Source: Betaproteobacteria bacterium | Lineage (GTDB): Bacteria; Pseudomonadota; Gammaproteobacteria; Burkholderiales; Ga0077523 | Assembly: GCA_016713305.1 (NCBI GenBank) | Contig: JADJPK010000010.1 | Coordinates: 186,001-250,000 of the forward strand | Direction of reading: 5' to 3' | DNA: 64,000 nt | In this document: positions 1 through 9,565 of the stretch, in pieces | Layout: each line of letters opens with the position of its first letter | Numbering within the stretch: position 1 is the first letter of the stretch | Program-made: the position numbers and the translations under genes | Notes under the pieces: model-generated | The model's input: the letters and a program-made list of their open reading frames with translations, nothing else | Database searches by the model: none | What the model was told of the DNA's origin: nothing

Positions 1-236
1 AATTTGGGAATCTTTGCGGACTTGATCTTGATGGCGGCGCCGGTGCGCGGATTCCGACCGCTGCGCGCCGCACGCTTGCTCACATAGAAGGTACCGAAGC
101 CCACAAGGGTCACTGTCCCTCCCTTCTTGAGCGACGTTCGTATGCACGCCACTGTCGCATCAAGAGCCCTGCCGGCAGCCGCTTTCGACACGTCGGCCGA
201 CTTTGCGATCGCTTCAATCATTTCCGCCTTGTTCAC
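1..236 (-). CDS. hupB: HU-family DNA-binding protein, 3' end cut by window edge
   Basis: Histone-like HU protein, a small basic dimer that bends and compacts DNA in the nucleoid. The visible N-terminal 78 residues begin VNKAEMIEAIAKSADVSKAA, followed by the central GFGTF segment and the RNPRTG DNA-binding arm, all typical of HU. The start is GTG, preceded by an AAAGGGGAC ribosome binding site. The gene lies just downstream of lon on the same strand, the classical clpX-lon-hupB order. It has its own strong sigma-70-like promoter (positions 358-387), so it is probably transcribed independently of lon. Only about 12 C-terminal residues should be missing beyond the window. Confidence 0.93.
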   Translation of the reverse strand, partial: MNKAEMIEAIAKSADVSKAAAGRALDATVACIRTSLKKGGTVTLVGFGTFYVSKRAARSGRNPRTGAAIKIKSAKIPK

Positions 237-357
237 GCCCGTCCCCTTTTGTTGTCCTCACTCCCCGCACTTCCCGGGAAGCCCACACCCGGGATCCGAC
301 CAGCGTTCTCGACCATGCAACATCGCTGCATGAGCGCATGCAATTGGGTACCAAGCC

Positions 358-387
358 TATATAGCAAGCTGAAAAAGACGATGTCAA
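358..387 (-). promoter_or_regulatory. sigma-70-type promoter of hupB overlapping the lon stop codon
   Basis: Read on the minus strand, TTGACA (382-387) and TATATA (358-363) are separated by 18 bases. The -35 hexamer is a perfect match and overlaps the lon TGA stop (384-386). This would give hupB a leader of roughly 115 nt. A small inverted repeat, TGCATG-AGCG-CATGCA (327-342), falls inside that leader. Confidence 0.7.
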
Positions 388-2871
388 GAAACGGGGCGTC
401 GCGGCGCGGTGGCTGTCACCGGTCCGCGACGTTTCGACGATGCAACGTCAGTGCTTGACTGCAGCGACGGATTCCTTGGCTCCACAGCCGGCAGCGCGAC
501 CGCTGAACTTTCGCTCACCGGCAGAGGAACGGGCATGCGCTCCAGAGCAAGTTCAAGCACCTGGTCGATCCATTTGACGGGATGAATATCCAGGCGGTTC
601 TTGATGTTGTCCGGTATTTCCGCGAGGTCCTTGGCATTCTCCTGCGGGATCAGCACGAGCTTGATTCCACCGCGATGGGCAGCCAGCAACTTCTCCTTCA
701 GCCCCCCGATGGGAAGGACCTCTCCGCGCAGAGTGATCTCTCCCGTCATGGCGACGTCGGCTCTAACGGGAATCCCGGTCAGCAACGACACCATCGCGGT
801 ACATATGGCGATGCCTGCACTGGGACCATCCTTCGGAGTGGCGCCTTCGGGCAAGTGAATGTGGATGTCGTTCTTCTGGTAGAAATCCTCGGAGATGCCC
901 AGCTTCTGGGAGCGGCTGCGAACGACGGTGAGTGCAGCCTGAATCGATTCCTGCATCACCTCGCCCAGCTTGCCGGTCGTTACCATCTTGCCCTTGCCGG
1001 ACATCACCGCGCTCTCGATCGTCAGCAGTTCACCACCCACTTCCGTCCACGCAAGACCCGTCACCTGGCCGACCTGATTCTCCTTTTCTGCGATGCCGAA
1101 GGAGTACCGACGCACGCCGAGGTACTTGTCCAGGTTGCGCGAATTGACGTTGACGCTCTTTTCGCGCTTCTTCAGCAGGAGTCCCTTCACCACCTTGCGG
1201 CAGGCCTTGGAGATTTCCCGCTCCAGAGCCCTCACTCCCGCTTCTCTCGTGTAGTACCGCACGATGTCACGGATCGCGCTTTCCGATACGGTCAGTTCGG
1301 ACTCGCTCAGACCATGATTGCGCATTTGCTTGGGAAGCAGGTAGCGCACGGCGATGTTCACCTTTTCGTCTTCGGTGTAGCCCGACAGCCTGATCACCTC
1401 CATCCGGTCAAGCAGAGCCGGAGGGATGTTCATGGTGTTCGCAGTCGCCACGAACATCACGTCCGACAGGTCATAGTCCACTTCGATGTAGTGATCGAGG
1501 AAGGTGTGATTCTGCTCGGGATCCAACACCTCCAGCAGCGCAGACGCCGGATCTCCACGGAAATCCATCCCCATCTTGTCGACTTCGTCGAGCAGGAAGA
1601 GCGGGTTGCGCACGCCCACCTTGGTCATGTTCTGCAGGATCTTGCCGGGCATCGAACCGATATAGGTGCGGCGGTGACCACGGACCTCTGCTTCGTCGCG
1701 AACACCTCCCAAGGCCATCCGGACGAACTTCCGGTTGGTGGCACGAGCGATCGATTGTCCCAGAGAAGTCTTGCCCACGCCGGGCGGTCCGACCAGGCAA
1801 AGAATGGGCGCCTTGACCTTGTCGACGCGCTGCTGAACCGCCAGGTACTCGAGAATGCGCTCCTTCACCTTCTCCAGACCGTAGTGATCCTCTTCCAGCA
1901 CGGACTCCGCCACCGCCAGATCCTTGCTGATCTTGCTCTTCTTCTTCCACGGCAACGACACGAGCGTATCGATGTAGTTCCGCACCACTGTCGCTTCGGC
2001 CGACATCGGTGACATCAGCCGAAGCTTCTTCAGTTCCGCTTCGGCCTTCACGCGCGCGTCCTTGGGCATGTGGGCGGACTTGATGCGCTTCTCCATCTCG
2101 TCGAAGTCCTGCCCCTCGTCGAGGTCACCCAACTCCTTCTGGATCGCCTTCACCTGCTCATTGAGGTAGTACTCGCGCTGACTCTTCTCCATCTGACGCT
2201 TTACGCGTCCGCGAATGCGCTTTCTCAACCTGGAGGATGTCCAACTCGGCCTCGAGCAGACTCAGCAGATGCTCCAGCCGTCGGCGGACGGAGAACATCT
2301 CGAGCACTTCCTGCTTCTGTTCCAGCTTGAGCGGAAGATGAGCGGCGATCGTGTCTGCCAGCCTGCCGGGTTCGTCGATCCCGGCCAGCGAAGTCAGAAT
2401 CTCGGGCGGAATCTTCTTGTTCAGTTTGACGTATTGGTCGAACTGGCTGACCATCGCGCGGCGCATCGCCTCGACTTCGTTCCCCTCCGCACCTTCCGGC
2501 TGCTCCTCCGCCACCGGGATCGCCTCCGAAGCGTAGTGAGAACGTTCGTCGCTGATCCGCGCAACGGTTGCGCGCTGAACACCCTCGACCAGTACTTTCA
2601 CGGTTCCGTCAGGAAGCTTCAGCATCTGGAGGATGTTGGCCACGCTTCCCACCCGGTAGAGATCCTCGGCCGTGGGTTCATCCTTGGCGGCGGATTTCTG
2701 CGCAACGAGCAGGATGCTCTTGCCGGATTCCATGGCCGTTTCGAGAGCCTTGATCGACTTCGGGCGCCCAACAAAGAGCGGGATGACCATGTGGGGAAAG
2801 ACAACCACGTCCCGCAAGGGCAACAAGGGCAGCGCAACGGGGGTCGCCTGGGATTCGGGCAGATAAGCCAT
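384..2871 (-). pseudogene. lon: ATP-dependent protease Lon, frameshifted
   Basis: Lon, the cytoplasmic AAA+ serine protease that removes damaged and regulatory proteins. The N-terminal substrate-binding domain (LPLLPLRDVVVFPHMVIPLF onward) is in one frame. The rest is in another: coiled coil, Walker A GPPGVGKT, and protease domain with catalytic Ser in GPSAGI and Lys in GLKEKLLAA. The break is at 2221-2223, where the minus strand reads GAGAAAGCGCATT. Removing one A restores E-K-R-I-R-G-R-V-K, the expected Lon sequence. With that single extra base removed the gene encodes about 828 residues, normal for Lon. Start chosen at ATG 2871 behind AGGTGA; GTG 2880 is an alternative. It follows clpX by about 110 bp. 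It is either a real loss of Lon or a sequencing error; no programmed-shift signal is obvious. Confidence 0.9.
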
Positions 2872-2964
2872 CGAGGTCACCTATGAATTGTCAGCGGTAG
2901 GAGGGTTGGGGCGAACTGCTCGAACTCAACCGGTGTTGCCACCTCCCGCGAATTTCAGTCAGAA

Positions 2965-2987
2965 CAGCGGAGCAGCTCGCTCCGCTG
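2965..2987 (-). terminator. hairpin downstream of clpX
   Basis: A perfect 9-bp stem CAGCGGAGC / GCTCCGCTG with a 5-base loop lies 5 bases past the clpX stop on the minus strand. There is no clear U-tract, so it could be a weak terminator or an mRNA 3' stabiliser between clpX and lon. Confidence 0.45.
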
Positions 2988-2991
2988 CATT

Positions 2992-4263
2992 TCACTTCGC
3001 CGACGAGCCTGCGACCTTGGGCTGATCGGCGTACATCAGCAGCGGCTTCACGTCTCCCGTCACTGTACCTTCATCGATGACCGCCTTCTGCACGTTCTTC
3101 ATCGAAGGCAAGTCGAACATCGTGTCCAGCAACACATGCTCCAGAATGGAACGCAACCCTCGGGCACCCGTCTTCCGGGCCAGTGCCTTGCGCGAAATGG
3201 CCTTGAGCGCGTCTTCCCGGATCTCGAGTTCCACGCCCTCCATGGAGAACATCTTCTGATACTGCTTGATCAGTGCGTTCTTCGGTTCGGTAAGGATCTG
3301 GATCAGCGCTGCCTCGTCGAGTTCTTCCAGCGTGGCCACCACCGGCAGGCGCCCGACGAATTCCGGAATGAGACCGTACTTGATGAGATCTTCCGGTTCC
3401 ACGTCTCGCAGGACGGTGCTGATGTCCTTGCGGTTATCGCGGCTCTTCACCTCTGCGCCGAAGCCAATGCCCCCCTTCTCCGACCGGGCGCGGATCACCT
3501 TGTCCAGACCATCAAACGCGCCACCGCAGATGAACAGGATGTTCGTCGTATCGACCTGGACGAACTCCTGATTGGGATGCTTCCGTCCCCCTTGGGGTGG
3601 GACCGACGCGATCGTGCCTTCGATCAGCTTGAGCAGAGCCTGCTGCACGCCCTCTCCCGACACGTCCCGGGTGATGGACGGGTTATCCGACTTGCGAGAG
3701 ATCTTGTCGATCTCGTCGATGTAGACGATACCGCGCTGCGCCTTCTCGACATCGTAGTCGCATTTTTGAAGCAACTTCTGGATGATGTTCTCGACATCCT
3801 CGCCGACGTACCCGGCCTCGGTCAGCGTAGTCGCATCGGCCATCACGAAAGGCACATTGAGCAATCGAGCGAGCGTCTGCGCGAGCAGCGTCTTGCCCGA
3901 GCCCGTGGGTCCCACCAGAAGGATGTTGCTCTTGGCGAGTTCGACGTCGTCCTTCTTGGACAGCGTCTTGAGTCGCTTGTAGTGGTTGTAGACCGCCACC
4001 GACAGGATCTTCTTGGCGGGCTCCTGACCGATCACGTACTGGTCGAGGATGGTACGAATTTCCTGAGGAACGGGTAGATCCGATTTGACACCCTTCGCAG
4101 CGCCATCGCCGTGGGTTTCTTCTCGGATGATGTCGTTGCAAAGCTCGATGCATTCGTCGCAGATGAACACGGACGGTCCGGCGATGAGCTTGCGGACTTC
4201 GTGCTGGCTTTTTCCGCAAAACGAGCAATACAGCAGTTTCTCACCGGAAGGCTTGTCGGACAT
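2992..4263 (-). CDS. clpX: ATP-dependent Clp protease ATP-binding subunit ClpX
   Basis: AAA+ unfoldase that feeds substrates to ClpP. It is 423 residues, standard length. The N-terminal zinc-binding domain has Cys13, Cys16, Cys35 and Cys38. The AAA+ core has Walker A GPTGSGKT, Walker B IVYIDEIDKI, and the sensor/arginine-finger region around EFVGRLPV. The ClpP-docking IGF-type loop is visible as GGIGFGAEV. It lies 65 bp downstream of clpP in the tig-clpP-clpX transcription order. A hairpin follows the stop. No anomalies seen. Confidence 0.98.
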   Translation of the reverse strand: MSDKPSGEKLLYCSFCGKSQHEVRKLIAGPSVFICDECIELCNDIIREETHGDGAAKGVKSDLPVPQEIRTILDQYVIGQEPAKKILSVAVYNHYKRLKTLSKKDDVELAKSNILLVGPTGSGKTLLAQTLARLLNVPFVMADATTLTEAGYVGEDVENIIQKLLQKCDYDVEKAQRGIVYIDEIDKISRKSDNPSITRDVSGEGVQQALLKLIEGTIASVPPQGGRKHPNQEFVQVDTTNILFICGGAFDGLDKVIRARSEKGGIGFGAEVKSRDNRKDISTVLRDVEPEDLIKYGLIPEFVGRLPVVATLEELDEAALIQILTEPKNALIKQYQKMFSMEGVELEIREDALKAISRKALARKTGARGLRSILEHVLLDTMFDLPSMKNVQKAVIDEGTVTGDVKPLLMYADQPKVAGSSAK

Positions 4264-4328
4264 CGGTTGCTCTCTCTAGTCGGGCTTGGTTGGCTTTGCC
4301 GTTCGTGCACCGGGACCTGACGGTCCGA

Positions 4329-4961
4329 TCACACTTCTCCACGATTCAGAAGCACCTTGTCCACCAGACCGTACTCGACAGACTGGTCGGCACTCATGAA
4401 ATTGTCCCGGTCGGTATCCCGATCAATGGCCTCCACGCTCTGTCCGGTGTGCTTGGCCATCAGTTCGTTGAGTCTTCCACGGAGGTAGAGGATCTCTCGG
4501 GCATGGATCTCGATGTCCGAGGCCTGACCCTGGAAGCCGCCGAGCGGCTGGTGAATCATGACCCGGGAGTTGGGCAGCACGTAGCGCTTCCCCTTCGCGC
4601 CGGCGGCAAGCAGGAATGCGCCCATGCTTGCAGCCTGTCCGATGCAAAGGGTCGACACGTCCGGCTTGATGAACTGCATCGTGTCGTAAATGGCGAGTCC
4701 CGCGGAAACGGAACCCCCCGGGGAGTTGATGTAGAAGAAGATGTCCTTGTCAGGATTCTCGGACTCCAGGAACAACAGCTGAGCCACGATGAGGTTGGCC
4801 GTCACTTCCGTGACCGGACCGACCAGAAACACCACTCGTTCCTTCAGCAGCCGCGAGTAGATGTCGTACGCGCGCTCCCCTCTGCCGCTCTGCTCGATGA
4901 CCATGGGGATGAGCCCCAGGCCCTGAGGATCCCATCCGCGATTGTCATTGCCCCAAATCAT
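4329..4961 (-). CDS. clpP: ATP-dependent Clp protease proteolytic subunit ClpP
   Basis: Serine peptidase that forms the tetradecameric proteolytic chamber partnered by ClpX. The 210 residues carry the full catalytic triad: Ser112 (in SMGAF), His137 (in MIHQP) and Asp186 (in DTDRDNF). The conserved N-terminal processing region is also present. The start codon overlaps the trigger factor stop by four bases (ATGA at 4958-4961), so translational coupling with tig is likely. clpX follows 65 bp downstream on the same strand. Confidence 0.98.
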   Translation of the reverse strand: MIWGNDNRGWDPQGLGLIPMVIEQSGRGERAYDIYSRLLKERVVFLVGPVTEVTANLIVAQLLFLESENPDKDIFFYINSPGGSVSAGLAIYDTMQFIKPDVSTLCIGQAASMGAFLLAAGAKGKRYVLPNSRVMIHQPLGGFQGQASDIEIHAREILYLRGRLNELMAKHTGQSVEAIDRDTDRDNFMSADQSVEYGLVDKVLLNRGEV

Positions 4962-6265
4962 GAAACGTTCCCCATGAGTTCGTCGAAGGCTACCACCTTC
5001 TCCGATACTTTCAGCCGGCCCAGCAGCAGGTCCACCACATTGTTCTCGATGACGACGGACTCGATTTCCCGCAGGCGCTCGGGCGACTGGTAATACCAGC
5101 GAACCACGTCCTCCGGCTGCTCGTAGCTCTGCGCATACTCCTCGATGACCGCCTTCACCTGATCAGGCTCTGCCCTGATGTTCTCTGCCTTGACCACCTC
5201 AGCAAGAACCAGACCGATCGTGACCCTGCGACGCGCTTCGGGTTCGAACACGTCCCGGGGCATTCCCGCTGCCTGGTCGCCCATCCCCCGAGCCTTCAGG
5301 CTTTCTGCCGTACCCGCCATCAGGCGATCCATCTCCATTTCGATCAGTGCCTTGGGCACCTCCAGTTTGGCGGTGTCCAGAAGCACCTTGAGCACCTGAT
5401 CCTTCACGTTTTTCTGAACCCGGCGCTTCACTTCCCGCTCGAGGTTGGCCCGGATGTCATCTCTCATCTTGCCGACGTCGCCATCCTCGATTCCGAGAGT
5501 CTTCGCGAACTCGGCGTCCAGAGCCGGCACACGCGCCTCACGAACATCGTGGACGGTGACATCGAACGACGCTTTCTTACCCGCCACTTCCTTGCCGTGG
5601 TAGTCCTCCGGGAAGACCATCTCGAACGTGCGGCTTTGACCCTTCGACATGCCCGTCAGTTGGGCTTCGAAATCGGGCAGCAGCCTTCCCTCGCCCAGAA
5701 CGACCGCCTGGCCCTTGGCTTCCCCGCCATCGAAGGGAACCCCATCGATTCGGCCCAGGTAGTCGATGATCACGACATCGCCGCTCGCCGCTGCGCGGTC
5801 CACCGGTTCGTACTGGGTGCGCTGCTTGCGAAGTACGTCTATCGTCTTGTCCACCTCGCCATCACCGACGGCCACGGTCGGACGATCGACGGAACCCGCA
5901 GAAAGGTCTCCCAGTGCAATGTCGGGAAACACCTCGAACGTCGCCGTGAACTCGAACTCGTTCGGCTCGGCCGGCTCGCGATTGGTCTCGATCCGCGGAT
6001 ATCCGGCCACGCGAAGATTCTTTTCCCGAACTGCTTCGCCGAAGGAACGCTCGACCGTGTCGCCGAGCACTTCCTGGCGCACTTGCGGACCGTACTGCTG
6101 CGCAACGACTTTGAAGGGAACCTTGCCGGGCCGGAACCCGTGGAGCTTCACCGTCCTTTGCAGGCGCTTAAGCCGATTCTCGACTTCGTTGTTGATTTGA
6201 TCGATCGGGACAGCGACTTTCAGTCGGCGTTCCAGCGTACTCAATGTTTCCAGACTCGCTTGCAT
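4958..6265 (-). CDS. tig: Trigger factor, ribosome-associated chaperone / peptidyl-prolyl isomerase
   Basis: Trigger factor binds the ribosome exit tunnel and shields nascent chains. The N-terminal ribosome-binding domain contains the signature GFRPGKVP. The central FKBP-type isomerase domain (around VVIIDYLGRIDG to FPEDYHGKEVAGK) and the long helical C-terminal arm follow. Length is 435 residues from ATG 6265, normal for the family. The reading frame stays open 73 codons further upstream, but that extension is the translation of tRNA-Leu plus a hairpin and is rejected. The Shine-Dalgarno sequence is weak (GAGTGACC). The gene overlaps clpP by four bases. Confidence 0.97.
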   Translation of the reverse strand: MQASLETLSTLERRLKVAVPIDQINNEVENRLKRLQRTVKLHGFRPGKVPFKVVAQQYGPQVRQEVLGDTVERSFGEAVREKNLRVAGYPRIETNREPAEPNEFEFTATFEVFPDIALGDLSAGSVDRPTVAVGDGEVDKTIDVLRKQRTQYEPVDRAAASGDVVIIDYLGRIDGVPFDGGEAKGQAVVLGEGRLLPDFEAQLTGMSKGQSRTFEMVFPEDYHGKEVAGKKASFDVTVHDVREARVPALDAEFAKTLGIEDGDVGKMRDDIRANLEREVKRRVQKNVKDQVLKVLLDTAKLEVPKALIEMEMDRLMAGTAESLKARGMGDQAAGMPRDVFEPEARRRVTIGLVLAEVVKAENIRAEPDQVKAVIEEYAQSYEQPEDVVRWYYQSPERLREIESVVIENNVVDLLLGRLKVSEKVVAFDELMGNVS

Positions 6266-6327
6266 TACGGTCACTCGACAGATGTTCGATGGGTTTGGTT
6301 CGGCTTGCCGGCAGCGATCCGAACATT

Positions 6328-6355
6328 GGTGCACCGGCCTGTCGGCCGGTGCACC
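6328..6355 (-). terminator. 12-bp perfect hairpin between tRNA-Leu and tig
   Basis: GGTGCACCGGCC / GGCCGGTGCACC pairs perfectly over a 4-base loop. It lies 50 bases past the 3' end of tRNA-Leu and 62 bases before the tig start. It is the best candidate for ending or attenuating tRNA transcription, but it lacks a U-run, and the stem contains the 8-bp palindrome GGTGCACC. Confidence 0.5.
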
Positions 6356-6405
6356 ATGCGCGGAACCGCTGCGCGGGGCCCGAGGTTGGTGTATCCAGAT
6401 TGTCC

Positions 6406-6490
<85 letters not shown>

Positions 6491-6575
6491 GCGTGACCCA
6501 TTTTAGTACAATCGCCACCCTTGCGCACCCCGGCACTGCCTAACACGCTCGCAACCCAATGAAGCATCGAGCCTT

Positions 6576-7412
6576 TTGAGCAATCCTCTCGCTCCGGCCG
6601 CAAGTGTCGGCCACTACGAGAACTTCCCGGTCGCCTCGCTTCTGCTGCCTGCCGCGTTGCGGGGGCCCGTCAAGGCCATCTACCGGTTCGCTCGCGATGC
6701 CGACGACGTCGTCGACGAGGGTACCGCCACCCCGGCGGAACGCATCGAGCTTCTGGATGAGAGACTCCTCGAACTCGAGGCGATCGAGCAGGGTGTCGTC
6801 CCGCGTTCCTCCCTGTATCAGGAATTGGCGGTTCACGTCCGTCACCACGGACTCCCCCTGCAGTGCTTCAGGGACCTCCTCGACGCCTTCCGGCAGGATG
6901 TCACCAAGGAGCGCTATGCGGATTTCGGCGAGGTCATCCACTATTGCAGGCGATCGGCCAACCCCGTGGGCCGGCTTCTGCTGCACCTGTACGGGGAGGC
7001 GACGCCCCGCAATGTGGCAATGAGCGATGGCATCTGCACCAGTCTGCAACTCATCAATTTCCTGCAGGACGTCGAATCCGACTTCCATCAGCGGGGCCGC
7101 ATCTATCTCCCGCAGGAGGACCTCGTTCGGTTCTCCGTGAGCGAACGCTCGATAGCGGCGGGCGACGTCTCCACGGAATGGCGCCGGTTGATGCGATTCC
7201 AGATCGACCGGACTCGCAGAATGTTGCAGGCGGGCGCCCCGCTGGGCAGGGTCCTGCGCGGGCGGATCGGTCTGGAACTCAGAACGATCGTCATGGGAGG
7301 CGACCGGATTCTCGAAAAGCTCGCCGCTGCCGACGGCGACATCTTCACCCGGCGGCCAGTCCTCGAAGGGCGGGATTGGCCCGTCGTTCTCTATCGTGCG
7401 CTCACGCGCTGA
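6576..7412 (+). CDS. hpnC: Squalene synthase HpnC (hopanoid pathway)
   Basis: HpnC converts hydroxysqualene toward squalene in the bacterial three-enzyme HpnCDE route that supplies hopanoid synthesis. It has the all-alpha trans-prenyltransferase fold. The first Asp-rich motif is in YRFARDADDVVDEG, and the second lies in LQLINFLQDVESDF. Length is 278 residues from TTG 6576; the start is uncertain because no convincing ribosome binding site or ATG precedes it in frame. hpnD follows after 19 bases on the same strand, then hpnE, so this is the first gene of the operon. It lies just beyond tRNA-Leu, which faces the opposite way. Confidence 0.92.
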   Translation: MSNPLAPAASVGHYENFPVASLLLPAALRGPVKAIYRFARDADDVVDEGTATPAERIELLDERLLELEAIEQGVVPRSSLYQELAVHVRHHGLPLQCFRDLLDAFRQDVTKERYADFGEVIHYCRRSANPVGRLLLHLYGEATPRNVAMSDGICTSLQLINFLQDVESDFHQRGRIYLPQEDLVRFSVSERSIAAGDVSTEWRRLMRFQIDRTRRMLQAGAPLGRVLRGRIGLELRTIVMGGDRILEKLAAADGDIFTRRPVLEGRDWPVVLYRALTR

Positions 7413-7431
7413 AGCGCCCCTTTCCGGCCGC

Positions 7432-8264
7432 ATGACACCTGACCAGTACTGCCAGCAGAAGGCCGCGCGCAGCGGCTCCAGCTTCTACTACAGCTTCCTG
7501 TTCCTTCCACCCGAACGCAGGCGTGCGATCACGGCGCTGTATGCCTACTGCAGGGAAGTCGACGACGCGGTCGACGAAATAGCGGACCCCGCGGTCGCCC
7601 GCGGCAAGCTCGACTGGTGGCGAGGCGAGATCGAACGGCTGTTTCAAGGCGCTCCCCAGCATCCCGTCACCCGGGCCCTGCATCCGTTCGTGGTTCAGTG
7701 GCCTCTGCCGAGGGAACATTTCGACGCCATTCTCGACGGATGGCCATGGATCTTGCCTACAACCGGTATCCCGACTTCCCCACCCTCGAGGTCTATTGCC
7801 ACCGGGTGGCGGGTGTCGTGGGCCTTCTGTCGGCGGAGATCTTCGGCCGGACGGATCCCGCGACGCTCGAGTACGCACGCACGCTGGGTATTGCGCTTCA
7901 GCTCACGAACATCCTTCGCGACGTGGGTGAAGACGTCCGGCGCAATCGCATCTACATTCCACAGGACGAGCTCTCCAGGTTCGGCGTCAGCAACGACGAT
8001 CTCATCCTGTTCCGCGAGACGCCTGCCCTTGGGAAGCTGCTCGAGTTCCAGGCCGCGCGGGCGCGCGAATGGTACCGGCGCGCATTCGCGGCGCTCCCGG
8101 ACGTCGATCGCCGCTCGCAGCGTGCCGGACTCATCATGGGCCACATCTACGCGCACCTGCTGGACGAGGTGGAAGACGAGGGTGCCGCCGTGATCAATCG
8201 CCGGGTGTCCCTCACGCCAGTGCGCAAGCTGTGGATCGCCTGGCGAACCTGGGCAGGTTCGTGA
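7432..8264 (+). pseudogene. hpnD: Presqualene diphosphate synthase HpnD, frameshifted
   Basis: HpnD joins two farnesyl diphosphates to presqualene diphosphate. The first half (start MTPDQYCQQKAARSGSSFYY, Asp motif YCREVDDAVDE) runs to FDAILDG. The second half, MAMDLAYNRYPDFPTLEVYC through TNILRDVGEDVRRNRIYIPQ, continues in another frame. The DNA at 7736-7743 reads GACGGATGG where GACGGNATGG is needed, so one base is missing after GG at 7739. Restoring it gives a 277-residue protein with normal motifs. The gene sits between hpnC and hpnE and its stop overlaps the hpnE GTG start. It is probably a sequence error; if real, the pathway would lack its first step. Confidence 0.88.
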
Positions 8265-9565
8265 ACTCCACCCCGCCCGTCCACGTCGCCGTGGTAGGTG
8301 GCGGCTGGTCCGGGATGGCGGCAGCCGCGGACCTGGCCGCTCATGGGATCCCGGTGACGGTTTTCGAAGCCGCCCCGGTTCTGGGGGGACGCGCACGGCG
8401 CGTCGATCACGCCGGGGTCGCCCTGGACAACGGACAGCACCTGCTTCTCGGCGCCTACGCCGAAACGCTCTCGGCGATCGCTCAGGTGACAGACCTGTCG
8501 GCGGTGTCGACGCGCCACCCGCTTCGAATTTCCGTCCCCGCAAGCCTGGACCTCCAGTGCCCCCGGCTGCCTGCTCCCTTTCACCTGCTGGCCGGTCTGC
8601 TTCTGGCGCGCGGATTGACGCTGCGGGATCGGTGGAGCGCGGCCGCGTTCATCGCCTGTCAACGCATCCGGCGATTCAGGACCGATCCGCATCGGACCGT
8701 CGATGAGCTGCTATCCGCGCACGGGCAAACGGAACGGATCTGCCGTCACCTCTGGCAACCACTGTGCGTGGCAGCGCTCAATACGCCGTCGCATCTCGCC
8801 GACGCACAGACCTTTCTCACCGTGATTCGCGACGGCCTTGCCGGCCACGCGCATTCGGCCGACCTGGTCTTTCCTGCCGTCGACCTGTCGGCCATGTTCC
8901 CCGAGCCCGCCGCGCGATTCGTCATCGACCGCGGCGGTGACATCCGTCTCAACGAAGCCGTCACCCGCCTCGTTCCTGATGGGGGCCGGCTCCTGCTCAC
9001 CACCCCGCGAGCGGAACAGACGTTCTCTCACGTCGTCTGGGCAACGGACCCCGCCAGAGCCATCCACAGCCTCGATGGGGTTCCGGAAATGCGGCAAGCC
9101 TGCGACATCATCAGGCGCATGGCGCACGAGCCCATCACGACGGTCTATCTGCATTACGCGGGCGCGGCCCCGGCCCTCCCTTTTTCCATGGTGGGTGACG
9201 AAGAAGGACCGGCGCAGTGGATATTCGACCGTGGTGCCCTGTGCGCGCAGGCCGGCTGGATCGGCGCGGTGATCAGTGCCGCCGACGACTGGCGCGGCGT
9301 CGAACGCAGCGCCCTTTCGGGCCTGGTCCATCGACAGCTGGAACGCCTCGCCGGGACGCTTCCCTCTCCGGACTCGTCGATGGTCATCACGGAAAAGAGA
9401 GCGACGTTCCGTTGCGTTCCAGCCCTGGAACGCCCCGCCCAGGCCACACCGGTACCCGGGCTCCATCTCGCCGGCGACTACACACGCAGCGAATATCCCG
9501 CCACGCTGGAAGCCGCCGTGCGCAGCGGCCGGAGCTGCGCGCGCTCTATCCTGGAGAACCTGTGA
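8261..9565 (+). CDS. hpnE: Hydroxysqualene dehydroxylase HpnE (FAD-dependent)
   Basis: HpnE is the flavoprotein amine-oxidase-fold enzyme that reduces hydroxysqualene to squalene. The N-terminal dinucleotide-binding motif is VAVVGGGWSGMAAAADLAAH, followed by the VFEAAPVLGGRA motif typical of carotene desaturase-like FAD enzymes. The C-terminal FAD contact is LAGDYTRSEYPATLEAAVRS. It is 434 residues from GTG 8261. That start overlaps the hpnD stop (GTGA) and is preferred over a longer open frame that lies inside hpnD. The stop likewise overlaps the next gene's GTG. Confidence 0.93.
   Translation: MNSTPPVHVAVVGGGWSGMAAAADLAAHGIPVTVFEAAPVLGGRARRVDHAGVALDNGQHLLLGAYAETLSAIAQVTDLSAVSTRHPLRISVPASLDLQCPRLPAPFHLLAGLLLARGLTLRDRWSAAAFIACQRIRRFRTDPHRTVDELLSAHGQTERICRHLWQPLCVAALNTPSHLADAQTFLTVIRDGLAGHAHSADLVFPAVDLSAMFPEPAARFVIDRGGDIRLNEAVTRLVPDGGRLLLTTPRAEQTFSHVVWATDPARAIHSLDGVPEMRQACDIIRRMAHEPITTVYLHYAGAAPALPFSMVGDEEGPAQWIFDRGALCAQAGWIGAVISAADDWRGVERSALSGLVHRQLERLAGTLPSPDSSMVITEKRATFRCVPALERPAQATPVPGLHLAGDYTRSEYPATLEAAVRSGRSCARSILENL

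Noticed and set aside
582..2012. 476-residue plus-strand frame opposite lon
   Set aside because: Shadow of the lon coding strand in a GC-rich gene; no family features, and lon motifs are clear on the other strand.
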